Translations under genes and position numbers: made by a program | The notes under the pieces: model-generated | Seen by the model: only the letters and a program-made list of their open reading frames with translations | Database searches by the model: none | What the model was told of the DNA's origin: nothing | DNA from: Methylosinus sp. H3A | Lineage (GTDB): Bacteria; Pseudomonadota; Alphaproteobacteria; Rhizobiales; Beijerinckiaceae | DNA: 47,500 nt | Reading direction: 5' to 3' | Assembly (NCBI RefSeq): GCF_015709455.1 | Contig: NZ_JADNQW010000001.1 | Span: 1 to 47,500 of the forward strand | Part shown: piece by piece, positions 1 through 11,651 of the stretch | How the letters are laid out: each line of letters begins with the position of its first letter | How positions within the stretch are numbered: position 1 is the stretch's first letter

Positions 1-350
1 CTCGAATTCAGCAAGCCCTCCGAGAACGGTCAACATCAATCTGCCGTGCGGGGTCGTGGTGTCGGCCCATGCGTCGGCGAGCGAGCGGAATCCGGCTCCG
101 GCCATCGCCACGGTGTCGAGCGTGTTGAGTAGGTCGCGCGTCGATCGCGCCAGCCGGTCGAGACGTGTCACAAGCAACACGTCGCCGTTGCCGAGCGAGG
201 CGATGGCGCGGCGCAACTGGGCACGGTCGGTCTTCGCGCCGCTGGCCGTCTCCTTGAAAATCTTTTCCGCACCAGCGGCGCGGAGCTGCGCACCTGAGCG
301 TCAACGCTCTGGCCGTCCGTCGAGACGCGGGCATATCCGAAAATCGTCAT
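1..350 (-). CDS. Serine resolvase, N-terminal part cut by the contig start (frameshifted copy)
   Basis: The start codon is the ATG at 350-348 and the N-terminus matches the intact gene at 23549-24094. A missing C near 290 shifts the frame after about 20 residues. The rest of the gene lies at 47307-47500, across the artificial contig end. Confidence 0.85.
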
Positions 351-372
351 GCGGACAGGGTAGGGAAGCGCT

Positions 373-466
373 CAACTTTTGCAACAAACTTTTGCACATC
401 GGAAGCCCTTGAAAAGCAAGGGCGCGGCGCGTGTTGCAAAAGTCTTAACTTCTGCAATAAAGTCTT
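373..466. promoter_or_regulatory. Repeat-rich region upstream of the resolvase, candidate res site (unit 1)
   Basis: ACTTTTGCAAC at 375-385 and its exact reverse complement GTTGCAAAAGT at 433-443 flank about 47 bases, with further partial copies of the same motif between and beside them. The arrangement is the same as described at 24117-24210. The remaining sequence from 351 to 688 shows no gene I can support. Confidence 0.45.
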
Positions 467-688
467 TAATCATTAGGGTGTGCGGGGAAGGCGGTGTATC
501 GCTGTTTGTTTCCTCGGGCTTGGCGTAGCGGTCGCGGAAGTGACGTTCGTTATGGCACTCGCTTCTGGTCGCGCGCCTCACAAGGAGAATTAGCCAGGAT
601 TTACCGTCCGGCGGTCGAGCGCTTCTCAAAATTCGCCGCGTCGGCTATCTTGGACTCGACTGACGAGTTGTTTTTAAGATCGGTACGA

Positions 689-1829
689 ATGTTCGACAAA
701 GCATTAGGCGTAACCTCGGGAGTCGCCGAGGGAAAAGAGAAGTTTCACGCTCTCGACGCGTTGCGCGGCGTCGCCGCTGTTTCGATCGTCCACGATGCAT
801 TTCAAGGATTTTTTCCAGCCCTATTTCGCGGCGCACGGCTATCTGGCCGTTGATTTGTTCTTCGTCATAAGCGGCGCCGTCATAGAAAGCGCATACGCTG
901 GGCCTTTCGTCAGAGGATTGAGTGCATTCAAATTCGTAAAAATTCGGCTGATCCGATTCTATCCGCTCTATATCGTCGCAATTCTGCTTGCGGCGTCGGG
1001 CGCAGTCGCCAGCTATTTCGGAAACAACAAGAGCGGATTTCACGATTTGCAGAGCGTAGCGACGTCCGCCGTCTTGTCGCTAGCTTTCATTCCTTCTCCG
1101 AACGCCGCGACCAGTGGCTCGTTGTTTCCGCTCAATGCCGCCATCTGGTCGCTGCTTTTCGAGCTTGTCGTGAATTTCGGCTATGCGCTGCTTTGGGAAC
1201 GCCTCCAAAGAATGGAAATACTGTTCGCCGTGATTCTGGCGTCCGGCGCGATCTTGGCGCTCGCTTCCCTCTATTTCGGGAGCGTCGATTATGGGCCTCA
1301 CGGATCGACTGCCGATTTCATTGTGGGCTTCGCGCGCGCGACATTCGGATTTTTCTGCGGAGTCGCTATCTTCAGGTTGAACAGAGACACGCACGCCGCT
1401 TCGACCGACTTGCCGTCCTCAGCCAATCAGTTCGGCTTTCTCGCCGTAACTGGCTTTGTCGCGCTCATTCTCTTTCTGGAGTCGCCCGTCTCGTTGATCG
1501 GCGCAATTGACGCGATCATGGTCCTGTTCGCCTTTCCGGCGATCGTATGGGCGTCTATGCGCGTGGATCTGCGGGGACCGTGGAGAAAGCTTTCGTTGGT
1601 TCTGGGAGAAGCCTCCTACGCGGTCTATGTCCTGCATCTGCCGGTGCTGGGGCTCGCGGCGGCGATCAGCGTTCGATTTGGAAATATCATCGTCGCCAAG
1701 GCTCCCTATTCGGGTTGCGTCGTCATCGTCGTTCTGATCGCGGCTTGTTGGCTGCTCGACAAAATCTATGACGCGCCTGTCCGAAGATGGTTGCGCGACT
1801 CTGGTGCAAACAGCGCGAGCGGGGCATAA
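689..1829 (+). CDS. Membrane O-acyltransferase, OafA-like (unit 1, frameshifted)
   Basis: Same gene as 24438-25577. An extra C near 790 shifts the frame after the LDALRG motif, splitting the reading frame into 689-853 and 795-1829. A 1-base difference just before the ATG also fuses it to an upstream open frame in this copy. From about 800 onward it reads as in unit 2. Confidence 0.85.
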
Positions 1830-2105
1830 TTTGTCGGGGCGCGGCGCCCCGGTTAACAAAGGAGAAATGGTTGGAGATGCGCGTTGGCTCGGCGCCAACG
1901 GCGAACCGATCGATCTTCTTTTGCCATGTTCCGCAAAGGGGGCGGAGCGTGGGCCCGATTGATCGGCCGATTTTAATCGCGCGTAAAATCAGCCGTTTCA
2001 CACCAACGCAGCCGCGACATTTCCGTGGCCGCCTCAAAGACGTAGCTATATCAGAAAATGGCTCGCTTATTTTAGCGCCTATGCGGGGATCGGTGCTCGT
2101 GCCGC

Positions 2106-3545
2106 CTATCTCGCCCGCAGCAGATTGAGGCGCTGTCCGCTCAGCGCGCCCAGGGCGAGCGACCTAGCTCCGGCTATGTCGAGCCACAGAGCGGCAATGC
2201 CATAGGCGATGGCCCCGCTCGCTGCCAGCACAGTGAAAGACACGCCGCTTCGACCGGGTAGCAATGTCTCGACCGCGAGCACCGCTAGCGTCATGATTGC
2301 ACTGGCGGAGATGACCCGCAGCAGCGGGCCGACGAGCAACGGCATCGGATGCGCATAGCGCGTCATCGCAAAGGCGACGAATAATCCGACGCCCTCCGCC
2401 AGCACGAGAGAAATCGCCGCGCCGGGCAGTCCGAAGACCACGGTCAGCGGCCAAAGGGCGCAGATGTTGACCGCGAGCGTCGCCGCCCCGTGAGCGATCG
2501 TCAGCTCCGGACGCTTGGCGAGGTGAAAGCTGATGTGGACGTACGAATTCGAGATCGACGAGAACAGCCAGGCGAAGGCCAGGATCGGCATGATCGTCGC
2601 GGCAGTCTCGCGAAAGGCCGGCCCGAGTAGAAACGAAGCGAGATGAGGGCTTGTCAACGCCGCGCCTATCGACACGGGCAGCAAGATAGCGAGCAGAAGT
2701 TCCCCGGATTCCTCGAGGTGAAGACGCGCGGCGCCCTCGTCTCCCTCGGAGAGCGCGCGCACCGCGAGAGGGATGGCCGCCGCCGCGACGGCGCTGGAGG
2801 GGATGAGGATGATCTGGCGGATGAGATCCGCCGAGGCGCCATAGAGTCCCGCGGCGCTATCGCCTAGCGACCATGCAACGAACAGCCGGTCGAGCGAGCT
2901 GTGGAAGGTGAAGACGAAGCCGGAAATCGTGATCGGAGCTCCCAGACGAAGGAAGGTCTTCAGCTTCGAGAGATCGATCGGCGCGATCGGCCGCGTCCAG
3001 ATCGCTGGCGTCGAGTAGGCGATCGCCACGAAATAGGCCGCGGCGGCCATCGCCAGCTGGCCAACGCCGCCGCCGCCGAGCCCGGCCACGACGAGGCAGA
3101 GCCCGAAGGCTGCGACCGAACGCAATATCGAGGAGAGGACATAGGCTCTCGTCTGCAGCCGCGACTTCAATAATTCCTGGCCGAGCTCGAACAGGCTGAG
3201 GCCCAGCGAAAACACCAGCGCGCAGGCCGCGCGCGCCGGGGACAGCCCGGAAAAATAGGCAACGCCGGCGACCGCCACGGGCGCCACGGCCGCCGAGAGA
3301 CCATACGCGGCCAACGAGGTCGCGCGGACGTCGACGCCATCCCCCTCGGACTGAAAGCGCATGGCCGAATAGCGCACCCAAGTGAACAGCACTGCGGAAA
3401 CGAAGCCGCCGACGCTGACGCCGACCACATAGACGCCATATTCGGCGGGATCGAGCAGGCGCGTGAAGGCGACGGCGCTCAGAAAGCCGAAGATCCCCGA
3501 GACGGCGCTCGCAGTCAGATAGTGCGAGGTATGGCGAAACAGCAT
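2106..3545 (-). CDS. Wzx-type polysaccharide flippase (unit 1)
   Basis: The frame is intact and its 479-residue translation is the same as that of the gene at 25855-27294, where the annotation is given. Confidence 0.85.
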   Translation of the reverse strand: MLFRHTSHYLTASAVSGIFGFLSAVAFTRLLDPAEYGVYVVGVSVGGFVSAVLFTWVRYSAMRFQSEGDGVDVRATSLAAYGLSAAVAPVAVAGVAYFSGLSPARAACALVFSLGLSLFELGQELLKSRLQTRAYVLSSILRSVAAFGLCLVVAGLGGGGVGQLAMAAAAYFVAIAYSTPAIWTRPIAPIDLSKLKTFLRLGAPITISGFVFTFHSSLDRLFVAWSLGDSAAGLYGASADLIRQIILIPSSAVAAAAIPLAVRALSEGDEGAARLHLEESGELLLAILLPVSIGAALTSPHLASFLLGPAFRETAATIMPILAFAWLFSSISNSYVHISFHLAKRPELTIAHGAATLAVNICALWPLTVVFGLPGAAISLVLAEGVGLFVAFAMTRYAHPMPLLVGPLLRVISASAIMTLAVLAVETLLPGRSGVSFTVLAASGAIAYGIAALWLDIAGARSLALGALSGQRLNLLRAR

Positions 3546-3812
3546 TTTCGGCTCGATCTCTCCAGATTATGTGCTTTTCCAGCGCCTCGTCGCGTGAACC
3601 GGGCTCCTGCCGGACGAGCCGGCGGTCAGTCGCGCGTAAACGCCGACGAATCCTAGCCGCAGACATCTCGTATTCGGTTACGCGAGCCGCGCAACTGGCG
3701 TGCCAAAACCAGAATCGAGGAGAAAACGCGCGCTATCAGCGGCGATCGGCCGAAAGCGGATCGGTTACGGCCTCGCCTGTGCCGATACGACACGACCGAC
3801 TCCTCCGCGGCC

Positions 3813-4839
3813 TCAGGGGCGAACCAGATCGCGGATCGCGCGATAGAGACGCCGCGCTCTCGTTTTCTCCCGGAGAGCGTCGCTCCAATCGATCATGCTC
3901 GAATTGACGTCGTAATCCCCCCTCTGAGCATCCGGAATATCGCCAGCGACGATGCGGGCGATGAGGTTCGGCAGCTCTCGATAGAAGGTTTCTGAACGAT
4001 AGGGCGGATGCAGTGAATACATGCCCTTTCCCGATCCGAGAAAGTCGATGCGGCGCAGTCCGTGGCGCCTCATGGCCGCGGTAAAGAGCTCCTCAACCGG
4101 CAGGGACAGTGGCGATTGGCGGTAGATCCGCGCTCGAAGCCGACGCTTCGCGTTCGGCCGCACGATCTCGAGCGCGCCGACGCGCGCATCGAAGCGTCGC
4201 TGGTCGAGAACGAAAATGCGCGTGCTCACGCTATGGAAACCATAGGCGAGGTAATCGGCGGCAAGGCGCGTCGGTCTCGGCAGCGCGTCGCTTCCGGGAA
4301 AATAGCGATGCAGATCGGCGAGCGCGCCGTCGACCGTCGGCGGTCCGGGCAATGGACTGGCGAATAGCGCATCGGGCGTCTGCTCGAACCAGCCGATGGC
4401 TTCGTCGAGCCAGGCCTGGCTTCCCCCACCAAACAGCATGTCGCTGTCCATATGCAGGATATAATCGGTCCGCGCGGAGCAGGCCGTAGAAATAGGCGTG
4501 TAGCGGCCCGCCATCATAAGCTTTTTCCGGGACGTCCGCGCTGGAATCAAAATAGCGCCGCCGTACGGCCTCGCGCGCCTCGGGAGAATAGTCGACCTCC
4601 ACGATTTCGAGATTGGAAAAACGCGCCGCGAATGTCTCGATATGATCGAAAAGCTGCTTGCGATTCTCGTCATAGCTCGCGCCACGGTAACGGCCTGTGA
4701 GACTGCGCTTCGTGTCGATGGTCAGTGTGACGCGCTCGACCTGACGGCCCCAGACCTCGAGCTCGTGTCCGAGCGTGTGCGCCACATGGCGAGCATCGAG
4801 CGGATGCATATTGATTTGCAGAGCTGATCGAACAGTCAT
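3813..4839 (-). CDS. DXD-motif glycosyltransferase (unit 1, frameshifted)
   Basis: Same gene as 27562-28590. Two bases (CG) are missing near 4470, just before the HMDSDM motif, so the N-terminal and C-terminal halves lie in different frames. Confidence 0.8.
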
Positions 4840-4891
4840 GACAGACCTTTTCAAGAATGATTTTCGTCAGATCGGATCGTCACGCGCGCGG

Positions 4892-5967
4892 CTACGCCGT
4901 TCTGCCGGTGAAGCGGTCGATCATCTGCATGAACGGCTTGCGGCCGAAGTCGCGATCGAGCGGGAGCGGCCGGTTCGGCAGACCGTCGCGGCGCGGGAAC
5001 ATATATGGAATCCAGCTATAGCGATCCGAAATGCCCAGGTGAGCAGGGCGTCGAGCGGGCCGGCCGTGGTTACCGTGGAAAGAAGATCGCCGACTTGGCG
5101 GGCGATGATCTGGTCACGTTCGAGCGGTGACGGCGGCAGCTCCTTGTCGACCACATCGAGCTCCGTGATCAGCACCTTTACTCCCGCTGCATGGAGCTCG
5201 CCGACGAAGCGCCCAAGACCATCGCGATCGATCGCCTTCGCACCGCGCAGGTGGCATTGCAGGCCCACTGCATGGAGCGGCGCGCCGGCGTCCAAGAGAC
5301 GGAAGACGAGATTCCGGAACGCCGCCCGCTTCGCCGGAAAATGCTCGTCGCCGAATTCAACGTCATATTCGTTGAGCACCAGCTGCGCCTGCGGATCGGC
5401 AGCCGCCGCAGTCCGAAACGCAAGCGCAAAGTGACGATCGCCGAGCAGATCGAGCCAGAGTGACGGGCGACGATCCGTCGGACGGCGCGCGACGTCCGGA
5501 ATCGCTTCGTTCACCACGTCCCACGAACGAATGCGCCCACGGTAACGGGAAACGACCGTTTCGATATGCTCGACGAGCGCGCGCTCCGCTTTCGCCGGCG
5601 TATCGATCGTCTTCGTCCACTCCGGCATCGAAGCATACCAGACAAGCGTGTGGCCGCGCATGGAAAGCCCGTTTCGCTGCGCGAACGACAGCAGCGAATC
5701 GGCTCCATCAAAAGCAAAGGTCGAAGCGTTTGGCCGCAACCTGCTCCATTTCAACTCGTCGACGGGCACGATCAAGCTGCATTGCTCTGCGAGAGCCACC
5801 CCTAAGCGCGGATCGGACTTGAGATCGGCCAGTCCGAGCGCCGCACCATATGGCACCCGCCGCTGCGCTTTCCATGACGAGGTCGCCGCACTCGCGGCTG
5901 CGGGCGTCATCGCCAATGCGGCGGCGCCGAGGCTGGAGGTCAGGACGTCGCGCCTGTTCCACTTCAT
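4892..5967 (-). CDS. GH10 endo-xylanase-type hydrolase (unit 1, frameshifted)
   Basis: Same gene as 28643-29722. A C is missing near 5036, so the frame shifts after TWG at residue ~313 and the last ~45 residues are lost. A 3-base difference near 5881 also removes one serine after the signal peptide. Both catalytic glutamates are still encoded in frame. Confidence 0.85.
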
Positions 5968-6202
5968 GAAGAAGAAATCTCTCTTTGAGAAAAACGTGGC
6001 TTCGGATGACCATTGCAGCAAAATTCGATCCAGCAGAAGCCGAACGGAGAAGACCGCGCCAAAGCGCCCTTCGTCCAACTCAGACGCCAGCACCACGCCA
6101 AAATTGGCCTAGTCTTTGCTGTTTTCGATCGGCATCCGGTCGAAGAGGTTCTTTTTGATACGGTTCGTGTTTCAGCTGGATCGAGTTCGGAAGGTGATGT
6201 GA

Positions 6203-7118
6203 ATGAGCGTCAGCGTAGTCATTCCAGTCAAGAACGGCGCGCTTCATCGCAGAAGCGGTCGAGAGCGCCTGTGTCCAAGCCGAGGTCGGGCTGATCGTCG
6301 TGGTCGATGACGGCTCCTCCGACTGTACGGTCGATCGTCCGCGCCATGAGCGATCCGCGCCGTTTTGATCGAGAATACTCGGCAAGGTGTTTCCGCCGCA
6401 CGTAACTCGGGTCTCGACGAAAGTGGTGTCGAGAGGCTGCTCGCACGCCGCCGCATCCTGGGTCGTTTTCCTCGATGCCGACGATCGCTTGCGCTCGGGC
6501 GCGGTGTCCGAATTGCTTGCCGGCGTCGATGACGATGGCGTCGCGGTCTACGGCGACTACGATCGATCGACGAGAACGGAGCGTTCATCGGGCGCCGACG
6601 ATTCATCCGCGGCAAGCGCAAACCCAGCGGAGACGTCCTCGGACGGATTCTCGCTGGAAACTTTCTGGTCAACGGCGGCGTGATGCTGATCCGCATCGAC
6701 ATCTTTCACCAGTATCGGTGGCTTCGACGAGACGCTCCGCCACTGCGAAGATTGGCACGCCTTCTGCCGATTGGCGGCAACCGGTCGGATCGTCTGGCGG
6801 CCGAACGCCCATGTGCTCGATTATCGCGTTCACCGTTGCGGCACGATGATGGACTCATCTATTGACTATCGCCGATATGAGACGGCATTGGAGCGGGTTT
6901 TCGCAGACCCGCTGATCTGCGGACGCTTCAACTCCCATCGACTGGAGCGTCTGCGCCGCAGATCAGAAGCGCATCTGCGCACCTATCTCGCTTGCCAGAC
7001 ATTCCGCTCCGGAGCCTATCTGCGAGCAGTTCGCCAAGCAACACAAGCGATTATGGCGCTTCCGTCGCACGCGCCGAACGTCGTGCTTCGACTGGTCGGA
7101 GCCGCAGCAGGAATTTAG
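6203..7118 (+). CDS. Family 2-type glycosyltransferase A (unit 1, multiply frameshifted)
   Basis: Same gene as 29958-30878. Six indels (near 6240, 6333, 6362, 6421, 6563 and 6709) and one G/T change near 6537 separate this copy from the intact one, for a net loss of five bases. Only the last third reads in frame. Confidence 0.8.
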
Positions 7119-7174
7119 AGCGCGTCCCCATCGGAGGCCCGCTTGCCTTCGACGGGCACACAGGAGAATAGAAA

Positions 7175-8167
7175 GTGTCGGGTTCTCAGACCGAATCGAA
7201 TGTCGCAGCAGTCGTCTGCGTTCCAACATTTCGTCGCCCGACGCATCTCGAAAAGACGCTTGCCTCGCTCGCTCATCAAGCCGAGGGCGTGAATTTCGCG
7301 GTCGTGGTCGTCGAAAACGACAGCGAACGTCGCGAGGGCAAGGTCGTCGCAGACGCCTTTTTGAAATCGGGGGCGCTTCGAGGAGTGTGTGTCGTCGAGC
7401 CACAACGGGGAAATTGCAGGGCGATCAATCGCGCCTTCGAGACCGCTCTCGATAGTTTCCCGAGCGCCGAATTCATTCTCATGATCGACGATGACGAGAT
7501 CGCGAGCCCATTATGGCTTCTGGAGATGGTCGGTGGGGCGCGACAGAGCGGCGCTGACATCGTCGGCGGGCCGGTCGTTCGTTCGTTCGAGACCGCTCCC
7601 GATCGCGCGGCCACGCTTCATCCGGTGTTCGATCCCGGCCTGTCTTTCTCCCGTTTCATTCCCTCGCTTCTCGGCTCAGGAAATTGTCTGCTCCGACGCC
7701 ATGTGTTCGAATCCTTCGAGGCCCCTTACTTCGACCTCCGATTCAATTTTCTCGGCGGCGGCGACATGGATTTCTTCAAGCGATGCCGCCTGAAGGGATT
7801 CACCACCTATTGGAGCAACGATGCGATCGTGACTGAGAGCGTTCCAGCGCAGCGCATGAAGGCCCGCTGGATCTTGCGCCGCGGCCTCGCCATTGGCGCA
7901 ATCAACTATCAGATCGACTGCAAGCGCCATCCGAGCCGTCTCGGTCGCTCACTGATCTTCATCAAGAATTTCTTGACGCTCCCGCTCTCGGCGTTGCGCG
8001 CTGTCTCGATGTTTCAGCGAACGCGCTGCCTATTGCCGACATTGCATCCGATCTGCGTCGCCACGGGACGCAATCTCGCGGCGTTCGGCTTTTCACCCAG
8101 CCCCTATAAGCAAGCCAAGCAGACCGAACTCGACGCCGAGAGACTTACCGCCCACCCGTCGATGTGA
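7175..8167 (+). CDS. Family 2-type glycosyltransferase B (unit 1)
   Basis: The frame is intact and its 330-residue translation equals that of 30935-31927, where it is described. Confidence 0.85.
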   Translation: MSGSQTESNVAAVVCVPTFRRPTHLEKTLASLAHQAEGVNFAVVVVENDSERREGKVVADAFLKSGALRGVCVVEPQRGNCRAINRAFETALDSFPSAEFILMIDDDEIASPLWLLEMVGGARQSGADIVGGPVVRSFETAPDRAATLHPVFDPGLSFSRFIPSLLGSGNCLLRRHVFESFEAPYFDLRFNFLGGGDMDFFKRCRLKGFTTYWSNDAIVTESVPAQRMKARWILRRGLAIGAINYQIDCKRHPSRLGRSLIFIKNFLTLPLSALRAVSMFQRTRCLLPTLHPICVATGRNLAAFGFSPSPYKQAKQTELDAERLTAHPSM

Positions 8168-8256
8168 CGTCGCCGCGCACGCACAAGATGGCGTCACCTT
8201 GGTTCTGCCATTCGTCGAACGATATCGCATCCCGGCAATGCGTGCCGTCGACGCGG

Positions 8257-9909
8257 TCAAAACGGCTTGACGCTATAGAGCCGCACGTAATTGACATTCA
8301 TAATGAGAGGATCTGGCGTCGTCGCATCGGGTCGCAAGTTAATATTTGACTCCATCCAACTGGCGTCCATGACATAGTTCATGAGAGGCGTCAGCGACAC
8401 TCCCTGATAGGCGTTCACGAGAGAAGCAGGAGCCGAATAGATCAACTGTTGGTCGAGATAAAAATCTATATGCTGCGCCGTCCAGTCCAGGCCATAGGTA
8501 TGAAACTGCCCGTCGATCAGACCGATGTGCTGCCCGACCGTGGTTCCCGCGTTGTCGTTTTGTCCGCCGGAATAGATCGTTGTATAAAAGGAGGAGGAAT
8601 GCCCGAAGAATTCAAGCAGATCAATTTCCGCGTGCGGCATGTTGGGGTTTGCCCCGGGAGTTGAATAGAACCATAGCGCCGGAAACATTCCGGGCCCAGC
8701 GTTCGGAAAGGCCGCACGAAACTCGAAATAGCCGTAAGTAAAACCAGGGAAGACTGCCGGATTGGCCTCCAGATGGCCGCCAATGAATGACGGAACCGGG
8801 CCGCCCACGCCTTGCGCCGTCATCTCCGCCTGGATGGCTGACACGAGGTTGCTCGGCGTTGGTCTCGCGGAAATCGTCAAATAGCCGTTCGCCTGCGAAA
8901 AAGGGGACACTCCGAGCATCGTCGGATCATTCGGGTTAATGTCGAAAGTTCCGCCAGGCCGGCTGCAGATTCCTGAAGCGACATCCGCGGCCGCGCATGG
9001 CGAAGCGGCGAAATCGACATAACCTTGCGTCGGCGACTGCCAAGTCATGTCGTTCGGCATCCATGCGCCCGCCGTGGCGTTCGACGCGGTCCTCAATGTG
9101 AGCGGCGTGACACTGAAATCCTGCTCCCAAAGCAGAACCGCGCCATTTCCGGTGAGAACCGGCGGACTTGTCGACGGATTGGCGCTGACGTCGAGCGAAG
9201 CGAGGAAAGGCGATTGAGCGAGCCCGGTCCATGGATTATTGTAATTGACCGAGATAAATCCCTTATAATTCGTCAGTTCGGCGTTAGTCGGAATGTCAAT
9301 AGTGAAATTGACTGTATTGGAGCCGGCATCGAGCGCGACCACCTGACAGTTCCCGAAACTATATTGATCAGGAGCCACGAATCCAATGCATACTGAATTG
9401 GCGTTCGTCGCCGTCGGCGTGGACAATGTCGCCGTGACATTTAATTGTCCGCCCGGAGTCGTGACCCCAGAATAATTCATCGATGAAAATGAAAACAATA
9501 TTGTTGGCGACACTTGGGCGACCGTCAATGTGGTCAAGGACGGCGACTGGGCGATAGCACCCCATGGATTTGTATTGTTTACAAAAATATATCCGCTGTA
9601 ACTCGTTATTTCTGCATCTCCTGGAATATTCAAGTCGAGATTGATCGCGTTGACACCAACGCCGAGAGCGATGTCGCGACAACCCCAGAAATTGTATTGA
9701 TCCGGGGCGGAGAACACAACGCAGATCGAATCGGTATTTATAGCGGCCGACGCCGTCAAAGTGGCGACGACACTCAGTTGGCCGCCCCTCTGGAAGTTCC
9801 CTGAATATGTCAATGAAGAGAATGAATAGGTTGCTTCCGCCTGCCCAGGCGAATTCGCAATAGTACAAATAATCGTAAACAATAACGCGATGTTCTGCCT
9901 AACTTTCAT
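8257..9909 (-). CDS. Secreted GH16 beta-glucanase-type enzyme (unit 1)
   Basis: The frame is intact and its translation equals that of 32017-33669, where it is described. Confidence 0.85.
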   Translation of the reverse strand: MKVRQNIALLFTIICTIANSPGQAEATYSFSSLTYSGNFQRGGQLSVVATLTASAAINTDSICVVFSAPDQYNFWGCRDIALGVGVNAINLDLNIPGDAEITSYSGYIFVNNTNPWGAIAQSPSLTTLTVAQVSPTILFSFSSMNYSGVTTPGGQLNVTATLSTPTATNANSVCIGFVAPDQYSFGNCQVVALDAGSNTVNFTIDIPTNAELTNYKGFISVNYNNPWTGLAQSPFLASLDVSANPSTSPPVLTGNGAVLLWEQDFSVTPLTLRTASNATAGAWMPNDMTWQSPTQGYVDFAASPCAAADVASGICSRPGGTFDINPNDPTMLGVSPFSQANGYLTISARPTPSNLVSAIQAEMTAQGVGGPVPSFIGGHLEANPAVFPGFTYGYFEFRAAFPNAGPGMFPALWFYSTPGANPNMPHAEIDLLEFFGHSSSFYTTIYSGGQNDNAGTTVGQHIGLIDGQFHTYGLDWTAQHIDFYLDQQLIYSAPASLVNAYQGVSLTPLMNYVMDASWMESNINLRPDATTPDPLIMNVNYVRLYSVKPF

Positions 9910-9974
9910 AACAAACCTCATTGGTCTAATACGGCGTAAAATTGCTATAAAGCGCCGTGATACGCATGATCTTC

Positions 9975-10020
9975 GCTTCGCGTCCAAGGTTGCCGCCGCC
10001 GCCGACCTTGGACGCGAAGC
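9975..10020. repeat. 16-bp perfect inverted repeat between beta-helix and GH16 genes (unit 1)
   Basis: GCTTCGCGTCCAAGGT at 9975-9990 is exactly reverse-complementary to 10005-10020, with a 14-base GC-rich loop. See the unit 2 copy at 33735-33780. Confidence 0.8.
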
Positions 10021-10138
10021 GTCTGGAAGCTGTGACGGGTCGGAAAGAGATCTCGAAGACGACGCGAGTAGGCCGCCAGAACTCTCCGCCGATTCAAACC
10101 CATGTGCCACTTCCGCCAACCCAACTGAATTTTCGGGG

Positions 10139-11503
10139 CTAGTATGATCTATTGTTCCCCATGAAGACATTGCCGATTTGGGCGTCATACTGGTTGCCAT
10201 AATCGGTACTTCCAGACACACGTGCGACAGTGCCAGTGCTGTCGTCGTAGACGACGGAAACGATTGCGCCACCCGTGGCGCCCTGAATTTGGTTGCTTGA
10301 AATGACGATCTGCCCGGCCCCGCTTTGAGCGCTATAGCCGATGCCGATCGGACTATTCAGAACCAAATTGCCATTGACATTAAGATCGTGGGTCGATGCA
10401 TTATGGCCTGGGTTGATCCCGATTCCTGCGGCTCCGTCAACGAGGTTGCCCGAAATGACGGCGGCGCCTTCCGCATAAATGCCGAAGGCGATGCTGACAG
10501 TCGGAACATATCCTGGATCATTGATCGTCTGATGGATGATGTTAGTCACACGGTTGCCCGTGATGGCGACGCTCTTTGCGGCGCCTTGACCGCCGGTTCC
10601 AGAATTGGCGACCGCAATTCCATTGCCCGCCGTGTCGATAATGTTCCCCGAGACGACAGCGCCGTTCAGGTCGATTCCCGCGGTTGGCGCTTCGATGAAT
10701 ATCGCCATCTCCCGAGAGCCATAGCAGTTATTGCCTTGAATAACGAAATCTCCGCCGCCATTGCATCGGATCGCAGAATATTGGCACCCGCTGATGGTGT
10801 TTGCCGTTATTGTGACAGCGACCGCCCGGAAGACGAGAATGCCATTCCCATTTTGACCCGTGCCACTTCCGCTTTGAATGCCATTGATATTATTCTCGGA
10901 TACAATGCTGCCATTGCCAGTGACGGTCGATGTCCAAATCAATATGCCGTTATTGGCACAATTCTGGACTGTATTTCCATTGATACGCGAAGTGGCGTCT
11001 ACTGCCCAAATGCCGTAGCTGCATTGATAGACGAGATTATCTCGTATCGTGCAAGCAGATCCAGAAACATACACACCACACGCCACCGAATTATAGAACT
11101 GGTTATTGATTATTTCACAATACGGCGCATTGGTGACAGAAAGAAGCGCCGATGAATCGCTTAAATTCGTGAAATTGACGTTACTTCCGTTGAAATTGAT
11201 GCCGTCAATCTTGCAGCAATATATACCGTTAATAGTCAAAATATTGTTGCCGGACGTGAGCTGCAACACGACCGTGCCCGGAATTGCATAGACGGACAGT
11301 GTTTGTCCCCCACCAGTGCTCGAGTTCACGAGAATTTCGGTTGTCGTATAGACGCCTGGCTTGATGAACAATGGAAGGCCTCCGCTCCGAGCTTGGTCAA
11401 AAGCGGATTGAACATTGGCGACAGTGGACCATCCGGTGCCTGGAGACGATGACGCATTCTGAAGGACGACGGCGGTGTCGGAAACTTTCGTGTAGAGAGC
11501 CAC
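10139..11503 (-). CDS. Right-handed beta-helix repeat protein (unit 1)
   Basis: The frame is intact and its translation equals that of 33899-35263, where it is described. Confidence 0.8.
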   Translation of the reverse strand: MALYTKVSDTAVVLQNASSSPGTGWSTVANVQSAFDQARSGGLPLFIKPGVYTTTEILVNSSTGGGQTLSVYAIPGTVVLQLTSGNNILTINGIYCCKIDGINFNGSNVNFTNLSDSSALLSVTNAPYCEIINNQFYNSVACGVYVSGSACTIRDNLVYQCSYGIWAVDATSRINGNTVQNCANNGILIWTSTVTGNGSIVSENNINGIQSGSGTGQNGNGILVFRAVAVTITANTISGCQYSAIRCNGGGDFVIQGNNCYGSREMAIFIEAPTAGIDLNGAVVSGNIIDTAGNGIAVANSGTGGQGAAKSVAITGNRVTNIIHQTINDPGYVPTVSIAFGIYAEGAAVISGNLVDGAAGIGINPGHNASTHDLNVNGNLVLNSPIGIGYSAQSGAGQIVISSNQIQGATGGAIVSVVYDDSTGTVARVSGSTDYGNQYDAQIGNVFMGNNRSY

Positions 11504-11651
11504 AGTCCAAATCTCCAAGGTAGGCAGATGAAATTACTTATAAATCGCGCAGCTATAATCCATTTAACTGCACTTAAACGCGCGATTGCGACAGCAGGGG
11601 TGCATAGTCACGACGAAGCTTAATGGGGAATCATCGATATTTCCAGTCCCC

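Noticed and set aside
9910..10272. N-terminal extension of the GH16 gene
   Set aside because: The extension would put 121 residues, including the hairpin at 9975-10020, before a clear Sec signal. The ATG at 9909 has a Shine-Dalgarno sequence.
10325..11155. A 276-residue open frame opposite the beta-helix gene
   Set aside because: It mirrors the repeats of the beta-helix gene on the other strand and has no ribosome binding site or known motif.
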